Source of the DNA: Flagellimonas pelagia
GTDB lineage: Bacteria > Bacteroidota > Bacteroidia > Flavobacteriales > Flavobacteriaceae
Reading direction: 5' to 3'
DNA: 64,000 nucleotides
NCBI RefSeq assembly: GCF_003584135.1
Contig: NZ_QXFI01000009.1
Location: 193,501 to 257,500, forward strand
Part shown: positions 33,370-42,359 of the stretch, piece by piece
Layout of the letters: every line of letters starts with the position of its first letter
How positions within the stretch are numbered: the stretch's first letter is position 1
Notes under the pieces: model-generated
What the model was told of the DNA's origin: nothing
Database searches by the model: none
What the model saw: only the letters and a program-made list of their open reading frames with translations
Translations under genes and position numbers: made by a program

Positions 33370-35691
33370 TTAAAAAGTATAGGAAACAGTTAATCTGCCA
33401 TTGATGCCAGGTTCGGATTGCCAGTATAGGTAACTTCCATAGTTGGCGCCGGAATATAGGTACTCATCCAAAATGTTGTTGATGTTTACCTGCACCCTAA
33501 AATGATCGTTTCTCCAAGAAAGGGCACCATCCAATCGGAAATAATTGGGTAGATCGGATTGGTTGTCCGCTGCCCAGGCCCATGTGGAACGGTCTACTTG
33601 GTATTGGTAACCCAAAGACGCACCGAAACCTTTTAAGGTTGATGTTTCGGCAAAATTATAGTTCAACCATCCGTTGGTAACGTGTTTGGCAAAACCGGCC
33701 ACCAAATTACCGGATTGATCCTCCACATTAGTGTTGGCATAGTTTAGGACGAGGTTAAGCTCTGGGGTAATCTGTCCCTGTGCGTCAAATTCAATCCCTT
33801 TGGATTCAATCTCTCCGGAATAAATGGAGAAGTTGTCATTTGGGAATGCAGGATCACCTACCAAAATCTTGTTCTTGTTGATTTTATAAACTCCCAATGA
33901 GGTTACTAATCTTCCTTCAAAAAAGTTGGCTTTGATTCCTCCTTCAATATCTTTTCCTTCCACAGGATCGTTCAAAATATCACCTGAACTGTTCACTCCG
34001 CTCTGCGGTAAAAAGGATTGATCATAAAGGGCGTACGCTGTCAAGGAAGGGATTATATCCACACTCAATCCGACACGGGGCGTGAATACATCATCGGTTT
34101 CGGTTTTGCCTAGTGAGTATAGGTTGGTGTATCTTCCAGCGAGGGTCAATCGGATATGGTTTTCCAAAAATCCAATTTCATCTTGGGCATAGTAGGCCCT
34201 CGCTATATTTGATCCATATGGGGTTCCACCGTTGCGGTACTGAACAGATACGGAACGGTTAAAGTTGGTCTCTGGACTTTCGCCATAAACAGGATTATAA
34301 ATATTGAAAGGAGCATCGGTATCTACCACGGAAGACTCGAACCAATCCGCCCAATAGGTTTTGTCGCTATAATCAAAGCCACCCATCACCTTGTGGGAAA
34401 CACCACCGGTATTGAAGGCACCATAGATATAGATCTGTCCAAATTTCCCGATGGAAAGGGCATCCCATTTTGAGACATATCGATAAGCATCGCCATTATC
34501 CGCCATGGATAGCAACCAAGTGGAGTTCCCTACTTGATCATAACGGAGGTAAGCCAATTGTCCTTCCATACTCCAGTTATCCGAAAATTCATGTTTCATG
34601 TTGGCAAAGAAGGTAACTTCCTGGATATCGGTCACAGGGTAATCGTTATTGGTGAATTTGAAATCCCTGTCCAAACTTGCATAACCTGCACTGGCAGGTG
34701 CAAAAATATAGGCCGACCCCAAATAGGATTCCGCCTGTTGAAGGTTCATTTCTGTAGTAATCGATGTCTTGTCCGAAAATTTGTAGGTCAAGGAAGGTGC
34801 AATGCCATACCGGGTAACATCTTCGTTGCCTCGGTGGCTATCCGTAGTTTGGTACATGGCGTTGAAACGGCCCAACAGCTTGCCATTTTCAGAAAGTTTG
34901 CCGCTGACATCAACGGTGCCACGGTAAAAATCAAAACTACCGACGGAGAAGGAAGCATTGGCAATGAATTGTTCGGTCGGTTTTTTGGTCACTACGTTAT
35001 AAAATCCACCAGGCTCCCCGGCGGACATCATGAAACCGGCAGGACCTTTCACGAATTCAATACGTTCTACAGTATTCATGTCTTCAGCAAGTGGCCCCCA
35101 TGTGTCTTGAACATTGACGCCGTTTCGGAAAGCAGGTAAGCGAAATCCCCGCATATGGATACGGGCAAATTGCCCCCAGTGCTCCAACATGGTTACACCA
35201 CTCACATTGCGGATCACACCGTCCATGATGGTAGTAGCTTGTTGGTCCTTTAAAAGATCGGCGCTGATGACCTGCACGTTTTGGGGCAGTTTTACCAACT
35301 CGGTCTTGAGACGCAGGGAAGTGGAGGGTTTGTTCTCCACATATTTGTTCTGATGACCCTCAACGACCACTTCGTTCAATTGTTCTTGCTTTTCAGCGAG
35401 GACAATAGCAGGAACATTGGTGGTTTGGTCTGCATATACCGTAACGGAAATATTCTTGGTGCCATATCCGACCATAGAGAAGGTAAGGCTGTAGGAGCCT
35501 GGTGCCAAATCGTTGATTTGATAATTTCCAGCTTCGTCCGTGGTAGCTCCCAAGCTGGTGTTGGATAGAGCCACGTTTACATTATGCAAAGGTTGGTTTC
35601 TTTGGTCGGTAACTTTACCTTTTAGGTTGCCAGTTTGAGCTTGAGAAGTACAAAAGACAGCTAAACTGAGGATGAGTAGTATATTCTTCAT
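33370..35691 (-). CDS. TonB-dependent siderophore receptor
   Basis: A 773-aa outer-membrane receptor. A signal peptide is followed by a carboxypeptidase-regulatory beta domain (about 23-105: GNLKGKVTDQRNQPLHNVNV), the plug (LPQNVQVISADLLKDQQ, VSGVTMLEHWGQFARIHMRG) and a 22-strand barrel ending in RLTVSYTF. The plug signature VIRNVSGV and the layout match siderophore receptors (FpvA/FhuE style) rather than SusC. It heads an operon with DUF4198, two small membrane proteins and a PepSY protein. Its promoter is flanked by a repeated box, which suggests iron control. The exact siderophore is not readable. Confidence 0.92.
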   Translation of the reverse strand: MKNILLILSLAVFCTSQAQTGNLKGKVTDQRNQPLHNVNVALSNTSLGATTDEAGNYQINDLAPGSYSLTFSMVGYGTKNISVTVYADQTTNVPAIVLAEKQEQLNEVVVEGHQNKYVENKPSTSLRLKTELVKLPQNVQVISADLLKDQQATTIMDGVIRNVSGVTMLEHWGQFARIHMRGFRLPAFRNGVNVQDTWGPLAEDMNTVERIEFVKGPAGFMMSAGEPGGFYNVVTKKPTEQFIANASFSVGSFDFYRGTVDVSGKLSENGKLLGRFNAMYQTTDSHRGNEDVTRYGIAPSLTYKFSDKTSITTEMNLQQAESYLGSAYIFAPASAGYASLDRDFKFTNNDYPVTDIQEVTFFANMKHEFSDNWSMEGQLAYLRYDQVGNSTWLLSMADNGDAYRYVSKWDALSIGKFGQIYIYGAFNTGGVSHKVMGGFDYSDKTYWADWFESSVVDTDAPFNIYNPVYGESPETNFNRSVSVQYRNGGTPYGSNIARAYYAQDEIGFLENHIRLTLAGRYTNLYSLGKTETDDVFTPRVGLSVDIIPSLTAYALYDQSFLPQSGVNSSGDILNDPVEGKDIEGGIKANFFEGRLVTSLGVYKINKNKILVGDPAFPNDNFSIYSGEIESKGIEFDAQGQITPELNLVLNYANTNVEDQSGNLVAGFAKHVTNGWLNYNFAETSTLKGFGASLGYQYQVDRSTWAWAADNQSDLPNYFRLDGALSWRNDHFRVQVNINNILDEYLYSGANYGSYLYWQSEPGINGRLTVSYTF

Positions 35692-35697
35692 TTTATT

Positions 35698-35715
35698 ATT
35701 TATAATTGGTCTAAA
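35698..35715. promoter_or_regulatory. Candidate iron box, copy A
   Basis: ATTTATAATTGGTCTAAA, 13 nt downstream of the -7 box in the receptor leader. It matches copy B at 35766-35783 at 17 of 18 positions in inverted orientation. Iron-dependent regulators (Fur or DtxR type) are candidates. Confidence 0.55.
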
Positions 35716-35728
35716 TAAATTTCAGATG

Positions 35729-35760
35729 CAAATGTATATTCCAACACTTGTCTGTCCAAA
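35729..35760 (-). promoter_or_regulatory. Promoter of the siderophore receptor operon
   Basis: On the minus strand TTTG (35760-35757) is followed by 20 nt and then TACATTTG (35736-35729), an exact match to the Bacteroidota -33/-7 layout. The predicted start of transcription is near 35722, inside or next to box A. Confidence 0.75.
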
Positions 35761-35765
35761 TAATA

Positions 35766-35783
35766 TTTAGACTAATTATAAAT
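35766..35783. promoter_or_regulatory. Candidate iron box, copy B
   Basis: TTTAGACTAATTATAAAT, just upstream of the -33 element; its reverse complement matches copy A at 17 of 18 bases. Occupancy of both copies would cover the promoter from both sides. Confidence 0.55.
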
Positions 35784-35853
35784 AAAACTTAAAATAAATT
35801 TTAAACTACTGAAAATCAAAAAGTTTCAAAAATATAATGTGTTTTAAAAACCT

Positions 35854-36672
35854 TTATAGGGAATTGATGGTTGTTCTGATAGCCGTTAAATCTGTCAGTA
35901 GCTTTTCCAATAAACTTAGATCCAGCATATTGGCGCCATCACTTTTGGCATTGGCCGGGTCAAAATGGGTTTCCATGAAGAGTCCATCCACGCCAGCGGC
36001 AATTCCAGCCCTGGCCATGGTGCCGATCAAGGCGGGCCTACCGCCTGTTACTCCTGAAGATTGGTTGGGTTGTTGTAGGGAGTGGGTCACATCCAAAACC
36101 ACAGGCGCATATTGTTTCATGGTAGGGATGCCCCTAAAGTCCACGATCATATCGTGATAACCGAACATGGTTCCCCGATCGGTGATAATGGCTTGTTCAT
36201 TTCCCGTTTCGGTAACTTTGGTCACGGCATGTTTCATGCTTTCCGGACTCATGAATTGGCCTTTTTTTAGGTTGACCACTTTGCCCGTTTCTGCAGCAGC
36301 TACCACCAAATCGGTCTGGCGTACCAAAAATGCAGGAATCTGGAGTACATCCACATATTCGGCCGCCATAGTGGCATCAGAAATTTCATGGATGTCCGTA
36401 ATGGTCGGTACCCCAAAAGTATCGGATACTTTTTTGAGGATTTTCAATGCTTTCTCATCACCAATACCTGTAAAGGAGTCGATACGGCTGCGGTTCGCTT
36501 TTTTAAAACTTCCCTTGAATACATAGGGAATCTTGAGCTTGTCCGTAACAGCTACCACTTTTTCGGCAATTCGCATGGCCATTTCTTCCCCTTCAATGGC
36601 ACAAGGACCGGCCAAAAGGAAAAAATTGTTGCTATCCGTATGTTTTATCTGAGGGATTCTGGTGATGTCCAT
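35854..36672 (-). CDS. kdsA: 3-deoxy-8-phosphooctulonate (KDO-8-P) synthase
   Basis: A 272-aa cytoplasmic enzyme joining phosphoenolpyruvate and D-arabinose-5-phosphate for lipopolysaccharide KDO. Family motifs include VFKGSFKKANRSR, GTMFGYHDMIVDFRG and VLDVTHSLQQPNQ. Cys24 in LLAGPCAIEG, with His in DVTHS, Glu in METHFDP and Asp in AKSDGAN, is the ligand set of the metal-dependent class. A TATATTTG element lies 16 nt upstream. It is a single gene. Confidence 0.95.
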   Translation of the reverse strand: MDITRIPQIKHTDSNNFFLLAGPCAIEGEEMAMRIAEKVVAVTDKLKIPYVFKGSFKKANRSRIDSFTGIGDEKALKILKKVSDTFGVPTITDIHEISDATMAAEYVDVLQIPAFLVRQTDLVVAAAETGKVVNLKKGQFMSPESMKHAVTKVTETGNEQAIITDRGTMFGYHDMIVDFRGIPTMKQYAPVVLDVTHSLQQPNQSSGVTGGRPALIGTMARAGIAAGVDGLFMETHFDPANAKSDGANMLDLSLLEKLLTDLTAIRTTINSL

Positions 36673-36687
36673 TTCTTAAAGTTTGCA

Positions 36688-36695
36688 CAAATATA
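36688..36695 (-). promoter_or_regulatory. -7 element of kdsA
   Basis: TATATTTG on the minus strand, 15 nt before the kdsA ATG. No clear TTG at the -33 position. Confidence 0.45.
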
Positions 36696-36747
36696 CTACA
36701 TAAGCTTGGTAACCTTTTTAGATTTATCACAATCAAAACCTTCAATT

Positions 36748-37335
36748 ATGACCCAAAAACTACTCCTTGTTCCCTTCATGGTTTTAAGCTGTTTTTCTGT
36801 CTTTTCACAATTTTATGAAAAGGGGAGGACCTTTGATCTGATCAATCTGGAACGCCATCAATTTAAGTTTGATCTGCTCAGTCCAGGGTTCAGTTATGAA
36901 CTGGGATTGTTCAAAAACCAAAGTGTCTCTACCGGTTTGGGTTTGGCCACTGCCACTTATGGGGAAGGATATGCGTTTGGGTTGACATCGAACAACAGGT
37001 ACCGCTATTACCACAATTTTCAAAGAAGGATTGACATGGATAAGAATGTTTCGGGCAACTCGGGAAATTACATAGCCGCAGCTCAGGCCATTTTCTTTTC
37101 ACAGTTGCGGATATCTACCAATATCGATGGCCCAAAGGATTTCAACCTAGGATTTTATGGTATGGTCTATGGCATCCAACGAACCTATAAAAACGGGTTC
37201 AACTTTAATGCGGAATTGGGTGCAGGGCTGTACAAAGGAGATGGTGTCCCGGATGGGTATGGGCCATTGATTCATTTTACCTTTGGATGGGTTGCCACCA
37301 AGCGAAAATCCAGAGAACCCAAATTCGATTATTGA
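36748..37335 (+). CDS. Exported beta-rich protein, paralog of the next gene
   Basis: A 195-aa protein with signal peptide (LSCFSVFS before QF). The rest looks like a small outer-membrane beta-barrel: FDLLSPGFSYELGLF, YRYYHNFQRRID, GNSGNYIAAAQAIF, YGIQRTYKNGFNF and ELGAGLY. The next gene shares these landmarks in order, so the two are tandem duplicates. ATG 36748 gives the signal peptide; a longer frame runs back into kdsA on the other strand and is not coding. Function unknown. Confidence 0.82.
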   Translation: MTQKLLLVPFMVLSCFSVFSQFYEKGRTFDLINLERHQFKFDLLSPGFSYELGLFKNQSVSTGLGLATATYGEGYAFGLTSNNRYRYYHNFQRRIDMDKNVSGNSGNYIAAAQAIFFSQLRISTNIDGPKDFNLGFYGMVYGIQRTYKNGFNFNAELGAGLYKGDGVPDGYGPLIHFTFGWVATKRKSREPKFDY

Positions 37336-37373
37336 AACCAAGATTGTAGGGACAATGCATACTTTTTTTAGAA

Positions 37374-37407
37374 AGTAGGTGTTATATGAATACCAGATCC
37401 ACCTACT
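37374..37407 (+). other. Inverted repeat abutting the start of the second paralog
   Basis: AGTAGGTG (37374-37381) and CACCTACT (37400-37407) pair perfectly over 8 bp with an 18-nt loop, ending at the base before ATG 37408. In mRNA it could hide the initiation region. Confidence 0.4.
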
Positions 37408-37965
37408 ATGCATCGTTTTCTACTTTTGGCATTCTTGTTCTTGGGCAATTTTATACATGCCCAGTATGGCAAAAACTGTGAGATACGACAGATCAAACTA
37501 AATGTCTTCAACCCAGGGCTCGAATATGAGATGGGCGTTGGGGTCAATAGCACCTTGGACTTTAGGGTAGCATGGCAAGTGGCCTTGGAGCCGGCCAGCA
37601 TCGAACCCACACAAAATTTGGATTTTTTCCCTGCCATCACCACCCAATATCGGTTTTATCACAATTTCAACGGTCGTTACCATCGTCGAAGGTCCATTTA
37701 TGGCAATTCTGGAAATTATATCGCGCCTACGGCCACTTTGTTTTCGCCCGGGGAGCGTACTGTGGAAGGACAATTGGTGGATGGTGTACATGGCTATGGT
37801 GGATTGGTCTACGGAATCCAACGCAGCTATAATTCAGGAATTAGCTTTTCCATTGATGCCGGCGCAGGGTACTATGCCGGACCCTTTAAAGGCGGCATTT
37901 ACCCCGTTGTGAACCTCAGTATTGGTTTCATCATCAGCGAAAAACGTTGGTGTGTAGGTCTGTAG
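37408..37965 (+). CDS. Exported beta-rich protein, second paralog
   Basis: A 185-aa protein with signal peptide (FLFLGNFIHA before QY). It shares with its upstream neighbour NPGLEYEMG, YRFYHNFNGRY, GNSGNYIAP, VYGIQRSYNSGISF and DAGAGYY, but overall similarity is modest, so the duplication is old or fast-evolving. An outer-membrane barrel is likely from the alternating pattern. It is followed by typA after 97 nt. Confidence 0.82.
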   Translation: MHRFLLLAFLFLGNFIHAQYGKNCEIRQIKLNVFNPGLEYEMGVGVNSTLDFRVAWQVALEPASIEPTQNLDFFPAITTQYRFYHNFNGRYHRRRSIYGNSGNYIAPTATLFSPGERTVEGQLVDGVHGYGGLVYGIQRSYNSGISFSIDAGAGYYAGPFKGGIYPVVNLSIGFIISEKRWCVGL

Positions 37966-38014
37966 TTCCCAAACTACCACAAAATCAATAAGATAAAAAT
38001 AACATTTGGGTGTG

Positions 38015-38043
38015 TTGACAAGTAAAAAATAGCAGTATCTTTG
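38015..38043 (+). promoter_or_regulatory. typA promoter
   Basis: TTG (38015-38017), 18 nt, then TATCTTTG (38036-38043) fits the Bacteroidota layout with slightly short spacing. The start codon follows 19 nt later, giving a short leader. Confidence 0.65.
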
Positions 38044-38062
38044 CGGGCTTAAAAATCAGGTT

Positions 38063-39862
38063 ATGTCCAACATCAAAAATATTGCAATCATTGCCCACGT
38101 AGACCACGGTAAGACTACCTTGGTGGATAAAATCATGTATCATTGCCAGTTGTTCCGGGATAATGAGAACAAAGGCGATTTGATTTTGGACAACAACGAC
38201 CTGGAGCGGGAACGTGGGATCACCATTGTATCCAAGAACGTTTCCGTGGTGTACAAGGACACCAAAATCAACATTATCGATACTCCTGGGCACGCCGATT
38301 TTGGAGGTGAAGTGGAGCGCGTACTCAATATGGCCGATGGCGTACTGTTGTTGGTGGATGCCTTTGAAGGACCCATGCCGCAGACCCGTTTTGTACTGCA
38401 AAAAGCCATTTCCCTTGGTTTGAAACCCTGTGTGGTGATCAACAAGGTGGACAAGGAAAACTGTACTCCCGAAGAAGTTCACGAAAAAGTATTCGACTTG
38501 ATGTTCGAATTGGGTGCCGAGGAATGGCAGTTGGATTTCCCAACGGTTTACGGTTCTGCCAAGAACAACTGGATGGCAGAGGATTGGAAAACCCCGACTG
38601 AAAATATAGAACCTCTTTTGGATATGGTCATCGAGCATATCCCAACCTTTAAACCACAACAAGGTACCACCCAGATGTTGATCACTTCCTTGGATTTTTC
38701 TTCTTTTACGGGACGGATAGCCATTGGAAGATTGCAAAGAGGTACTTTGAAGGAAGGTCAGAACATTTCTTTGGTGAAGCGAGATGGAAAAATCATCAAA
38801 ACCAAAGTAAAAGAGCTTTTCACTTTTGAAGGTCTTGGTAGGGTAAGGGTTCAAGAAGTGGTAGCTGGTGATATTTGTGCCATTGTGGGGATGGAAGGTT
38901 TTGATATTGGGGACACGGTTGCTGATTTCGAGAATCCTGAAAAATTGAAGTCTATCGCCATTGATGAGCCTACCATGAGTATGTTGTTCACCATCAACGA
39001 TAGCCCATTCTTCGGGAAGGATGGAAAGTTTGTTACCTCAAGGCACATCAAGGAAAGATTGGAAAAGGAGCTGGAAAAGAACTTGGCCCTAAGGGTGGAG
39101 GAAACCGGCAGTGCCGATAAATTCATGGTTTTTGGTAGAGGGGTATTGCACCTTTCGGTGTTGATAGAGACCATGAGAAGGGAAGGCTATGAGCTCCAAA
39201 TTGGACAGCCACAGGTGATCATCAAAGAGATTGACGGTGTGAAATGTGAACCCGTGGAACACTTGACCATTGACCTTCCGGAAGAGGTTTCGGGCAAGGC
39301 TGTGGAAATGGTGTCCATTAGAAAAGGGGAGATGATCAGTATGGAATCCAAAGGATCCCGCATGCTCTGTGAGTTCATGATCCCATCCCGAGGTATCATC
39401 GGTCTGAGGAACCAATTGTTGACCGCAACGGCTGGCGAGGCTATTATGGCGCACCGCTTTATGGAATATCAACCTTTGAAAGGAGAGATTGCACAACGTT
39501 TGAACGGTTCCCTGGTATCCATGGAAAACGGTACCGCTATTCCTTATTCCATTGACAAACTTCAGGAAAGGGGCAAATTCTTCATTGATCCGGGAGAGGA
39601 TATTTACGAAGGACAGGTCATTGGTGAAAACTCCCGTGGTGATGATATGACCGTGAACGTGACCAAGACCAAAAAACTTTCGAACGTACGCTCTTCAGGT
39701 GCTGATGAGAAGGCCAAGATTGTGCCTGCCATCAAGTTTTCTTTGGAAGAAGCGTTGGAATACATCCAAAAGGATGAATATGTTGAGGTTACCCCAAATC
39801 ACTTAAGGATTAGAAAGATATACTTAAAAGAGGTAGATCGTAAGCGCAATAAACCGATTTAA
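38063..39862 (+). CDS. typA: Ribosome-associated translational GTPase TypA/BipA
   Basis: A 599-aa EF-G-like GTPase that acts on ribosomes and in 50S assembly under stress. G1 AHVDHGKTT, the switch [10 protein letters not shown]3 [12 protein letters not shown] and G4 NKVD are present, followed by domain II, domains III/V and the BipA-specific C-terminal domain (residues about 480-599). Length is standard. Its stop overlaps the convergent ROK kinase stop by 4 nt. Confidence 0.96.
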   Translation: MSNIKNIAIIAHVDHGKTTLVDKIMYHCQLFRDNENKGDLILDNNDLERERGITIVSKNVSVVYKDTKINIIDTPGHADFGGEVERVLNMADGVLLLVDAFEGPMPQTRFVLQKAISLGLKPCVVINKVDKENCTPEEVHEKVFDLMFELGAEEWQLDFPTVYGSAKNNWMAEDWKTPTENIEPLLDMVIEHIPTFKPQQGTTQMLITSLDFSSFTGRIAIGRLQRGTLKEGQNISLVKRDGKIIKTKVKELFTFEGLGRVRVQEVVAGDICAIVGMEGFDIGDTVADFENPEKLKSIAIDEPTMSMLFTINDSPFFGKDGKFVTSRHIKERLEKELEKNLALRVEETGSADKFMVFGRGVLHLSVLIETMRREGYELQIGQPQVIIKEIDGVKCEPVEHLTIDLPEEVSGKAVEMVSIRKGEMISMESKGSRMLCEFMIPSRGIIGLRNQLLTATAGEAIMAHRFMEYQPLKGEIAQRLNGSLVSMENGTAIPYSIDKLQERGKFFIDPGEDIYEGQVIGENSRGDDMTVNVTKTKKLSNVRSSGADEKAKIVPAIKFSLEEALEYIQKDEYVEVTPNHLRIRKIYLKEVDRKRNKPI

Positions 39863-40626
39863 CCCTTAGCACTCAAATGCCCGTGGTGCTGTTCTCGAAG
39901 ACAGGCCACGGCTGCACCAATAATACCGGCGTGGTTCATAAGCTCGGCCTTGACAACTTCGGTTTCAATGTTGATGAGATGGCTGAATTCTTCCCATTTT
40001 TTGGAAGTGCCACCGCCCACGATGATGAGGTCCGGACTAACGATCAGTTCAACGTATTCCAAGAACTTGTTGAATCGCTTGGCCCATTTTTCTAAACTTA
40101 GGTCTTCACGGTCCTTGGCAGAGGCCGCTGCCCATTTTTCAATTTTCTTGTACTTTTTATATGGAATCTGCCCCAACTCAAAATTTGGAATCAGCACTCC
40201 GTTAAAGAAGGCACCACTACCGAGACCGGTCCCAATGGTGATCATGATCACAAGCCCTCCCTTGCCTTTTCCAACCCCATAATTCATGGAGGCATAACCG
40301 GCGGCATCGGCATCGTTGAGTACGGTGAACTCATGTCCGGTGGTTTCGGTGAACAATTCATCAATATTGACCCCTACCCAACTCGGGTGAAGGTTTCCGG
40401 CAGACATACAGACCCCATTTTTAACAATGGAAGGGAAACCACAGCCTACAGGTCCATTGTAGTTGAAGTGTTCCACGATTTCGGCCACAACCTGGGCCAT
40501 ATCATTTGGTTTTTTGGATTTTGGGGTGGCAATTCGATAGCGTTCCGTCAACATTTCCCCTGTTTCGGCGTTGACCAGGGCACCTTTGATGCCTGACCCG
40601 CCTATATCAATACCAAGAATTTCCAT
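39859..40626 (-). CDS. ppgK: ROK-family kinase, probable polyphosphate glucokinase
   Basis: A 255-aa kinase with [12 protein letters not shown] as phosphate loop, [16 protein letters not shown] at the sugar site and [15 protein letters not shown] as the adenosine motif. It lacks the CXCG zinc cluster of ROK regulators and matches the size of polyphosphate-glucose phosphotransferases, which phosphorylate glucose with polyP and/or ATP. The donor cannot be decided from sequence. Single gene, convergent with typA. Confidence 0.82.
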   Translation of the reverse strand: MEILGIDIGGSGIKGALVNAETGEMLTERYRIATPKSKKPNDMAQVVAEIVEHFNYNGPVGCGFPSIVKNGVCMSAGNLHPSWVGVNIDELFTETTGHEFTVLNDADAAGYASMNYGVGKGKGGLVIMITIGTGLGSGAFFNGVLIPNFELGQIPYKKYKKIEKWAAASAKDREDLSLEKWAKRFNKFLEYVELIVSPDLIIVGGGTSKKWEEFSHLINIETEVVKAELMNHAGIIGAAVACLREQHHGHLSAKG

Positions 40627-40718
40627 AAATGGAGGTGTGATTTATTTAGACAAAGAAACGAAAACTTTTTTGGTTTAATAATATGTGGAACAATCTAGGA
40701 GTATTGTCTAAAAGAAAA

Positions 40719-40751
40719 AACCCGGATGAGTAGTACATGGCCATCCGGGTT
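40719..40751 (-). terminator. Intrinsic terminator of the dioxygenase-pirin operon
   Basis: AACCCGGATG and CATCCGGGTT pair over 10 bp around a 13-nt loop; on the minus strand TTTTTTCTTTT follows. It lies 26 nt after the pirin-like gene. Confidence 0.88.
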
Positions 40752-40776
40752 CAACAGATTAAAAATGAAAACTAAA

Positions 40777-41448
40777 TCAATATGAATTTTTCTGTTCCAA
40801 AATCAAAATAATGGCGTTTTCGGAAAGTGCTTCCAATTCCAATTGGTCTACATTCCATAAAGCCAGACTGTCCCTGGATTCCAATAAGCGGTTCTGTATT
40901 TCGAATGCCCCGTTGATCACAAAGGTCACCAAAGTGCCATCCGGGTATGATGGAACAAGGGTGGCCTCGGTCCTGCCATTTAAAACCCCAAAATGTAGTT
41001 TAATGGAGGAATTGTCGAAAATGGTGTTCAGTATGTTCTCTTTATAATCATCAAAAACGACTTTTTTACGGGCCACCTCAGTTTTGATCCAAATTTGCAA
41101 ATAATTGACCAGGCTATCCTCACTGGGATTTTTTATGGAAAAGTATGTGCCTTTTGACAACGAGAATGTCTGAAGCTCTTCGGGGGATACTTTTACGGAG
41201 TACTGGGACTCCAAAGACCCATAAACAATGGTGCCGACCAACGGCAGCAAGATCAGCGAAACATTTTCATCCATGGTAAAGAACCTGCTTTTTCCAGGAG
41301 CAAGGGTTTCATCCGAAAACCTTACAATCTGGTTGTCCATGCCATTTTGGTGTATCGGCGTGCACAAACAACGATACTCATTGGACTCGTAGCGGCTTCT
41401 TTTATCGGCCAAAAATATTTTTGCTTGATTTTGAACCATCGTGGTCAT
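40777..41448 (-). CDS. Pirin-like cupin protein lacking metal ligands
   Basis: A 223-aa protein with the two-cupin layout of pirin/quercetinase-like proteins: LILLPLVGTIVYGSLESQY, then EELQTFSLSKGTYFSI and LQIWIKTE in the first cupin, and TLVTFVINGAFEIQN in the second. The HxH and later His/Glu ligands of true pirins are absent, so it is unlikely to be a metal dioxygenase and may be structural or regulatory. It follows the dioxygenase-like gene by 9 nt and ends at a strong terminator, so it belongs to the LytTR-linked operon. Confidence 0.68.
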   Translation of the reverse strand: MTTMVQNQAKIFLADKRSRYESNEYRCLCTPIHQNGMDNQIVRFSDETLAPGKSRFFTMDENVSLILLPLVGTIVYGSLESQYSVKVSPEELQTFSLSKGTYFSIKNPSEDSLVNYLQIWIKTEVARKKVVFDDYKENILNTIFDNSSIKLHFGVLNGRTEATLVPSYPDGTLVTFVINGAFEIQNRLLESRDSLALWNVDQLELEALSENAIILILEQKNSY

Positions 41449-41457
41449 TACTTGTAT

Positions 41458-42264
41458 TTAAGCGTTTACGTAGATATCATGGGTAAGGGTAAATCCTTCA
41501 GAGACACTGCCACTGACGCTGGCCAGTTCTTCATCTACACCATCACTGAACACGTTGTCCTGGGCGTTATAGGTATACCCACTCATGCCTTTGGTATAGC
41601 CATATTCTGTTGCCGCATTTACCCTGACCACCGCACTGTTCTCTCCTTCTGGAAATGCAATCTGTGTGACCAAGAGTGAATCTCCGTCCGAATTGAAAAC
41701 ATGCACATGGATGTGTGTAGAGCGTCCATTGTACCATCCTGGGAATATGGTGGCAAATTCAACCAGGCCACTGGAGTCACTCTCTTGCCTGCCCCTTAAA
41801 AAATGATTGCTGGTATACCCGCTGTATTCGGAATAATTGCCATCCTTGTCACAGTGCCATACATCCACAATCGCACCTTCTAGAACGTTACAGCTATCGT
41901 TCACATTCCGGATGGTGATGTTCAGGTCGAGGTCGATACCGGTCCTGTCGCCAACAATATCTACCCTTTCATAGTCCTGGGGATTATGGGTAGGGTAAGG
42001 ACCTTCCGTTTCGCTGGGGGTCACCTCACAATCATCTATGGTTTCACTGCTGGAGGAGGTGTCCGAACTGCTATCAGAACTTGAATCCTTGGTATTATTG
42101 GAGGAAGAGTCCGTGGAATCGGATGAAGTATCCGAATCAGAGGAACTGTCCTCTTCCTCCAAAAGATAGGTGTCACTGTCAGTTGAGCATGAACGTAATA
42201 ATGCCAAACTGGTGACCGAAAGTCCCGCAAGTCCAAAGCCTTTTATAAATTCCTTTCTCTTCAT
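41458..42264 (-). CDS. Intradiol ring-cleavage dioxygenase-like lipoprotein with Ser/Asp-rich linker
   Basis: A 268-aa exported protein. LALLRSCSTD is a lipobox; acidic residues just after the Cys resemble a surface-export signal of Flavobacteria. Residues about 35-80 are a Ser/Asp/Thr linker. The rest is an intradiol dioxygenase domain with all four iron ligands visible: Tyr in DGNYSEYSG, Tyr in FPGWYNG, and both His in RSTHIHV. It would be an Fe(III) enzyme acting on an aromatic outside the cytoplasm; the substrate is unknown. It shares a LytTR-type promoter with the adjacent two-component operon. Confidence 0.85.
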   Translation of the reverse strand: MKRKEFIKGFGLAGLSVTSLALLRSCSTDSDTYLLEEEDSSSDSDTSSDSTDSSSNNTKDSSSDSSSDTSSSSETIDDCEVTPSETEGPYPTHNPQDYERVDIVGDRTGIDLDLNITIRNVNDSCNVLEGAIVDVWHCDKDGNYSEYSGYTSNHFLRGRQESDSSGLVEFATIFPGWYNGRSTHIHVHVFNSDGDSLLVTQIAFPEGENSAVVRVNAATEYGYTKGMSGYTYNAQDNVFSDGVDEELASVSGSVSEGFTLTHDIYVNA

Positions 42265-42280
42265 AGTATTTTATTTAAAG

Positions 42281-42288
42281 TAAAACTA
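42281..42288 (-). promoter_or_regulatory. -7-like element of the dioxygenase operon
   Basis: TAGTTTTA on the minus strand, one base from TAnnTTTG, 16 nt before the start codon. It is exactly 29 nt from the LytTR-type repeat, as in the kinase promoter. Confidence 0.55.
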
Positions 42289-42317
42289 TGGTTATTAAGG
42301 GCTTATAAATAAATAAT

Positions 42318-42347
42318 GAGGTAAACGGCGGTATTGCAGAGGTAAAA
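42318..42347 (-). promoter_or_regulatory. LytTR-type binding site upstream of the dioxygenase operon
   Basis: Plus-strand halves GAGGTAAAC (42318-42326) and GAGGTAAAA (42339-42347) form a 9-bp direct repeat with a 12-nt spacer, the architecture of LytTR regulators. The same repeat with the same spacing precedes the adjacent histidine kinase gene. It would occupy about -40 to -70 of the promoter. Confidence 0.72.
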
Positions 42348-42359
42348 GAGGGCGAAAAG

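Noticed and set aside
36388..36747. N-terminal extension of the first surface paralog into kdsA
   Set aside because: The extension is antisense to kdsA, and the internal ATG 36748 begins a clean signal peptide.
42036..42236. Ser/Asp-rich stretch as a DNA repeat array or CRISPR-like element
   Set aside because: It is coding low complexity within the dioxygenase-like lipoprotein; no unit of constant length with spacers exists.
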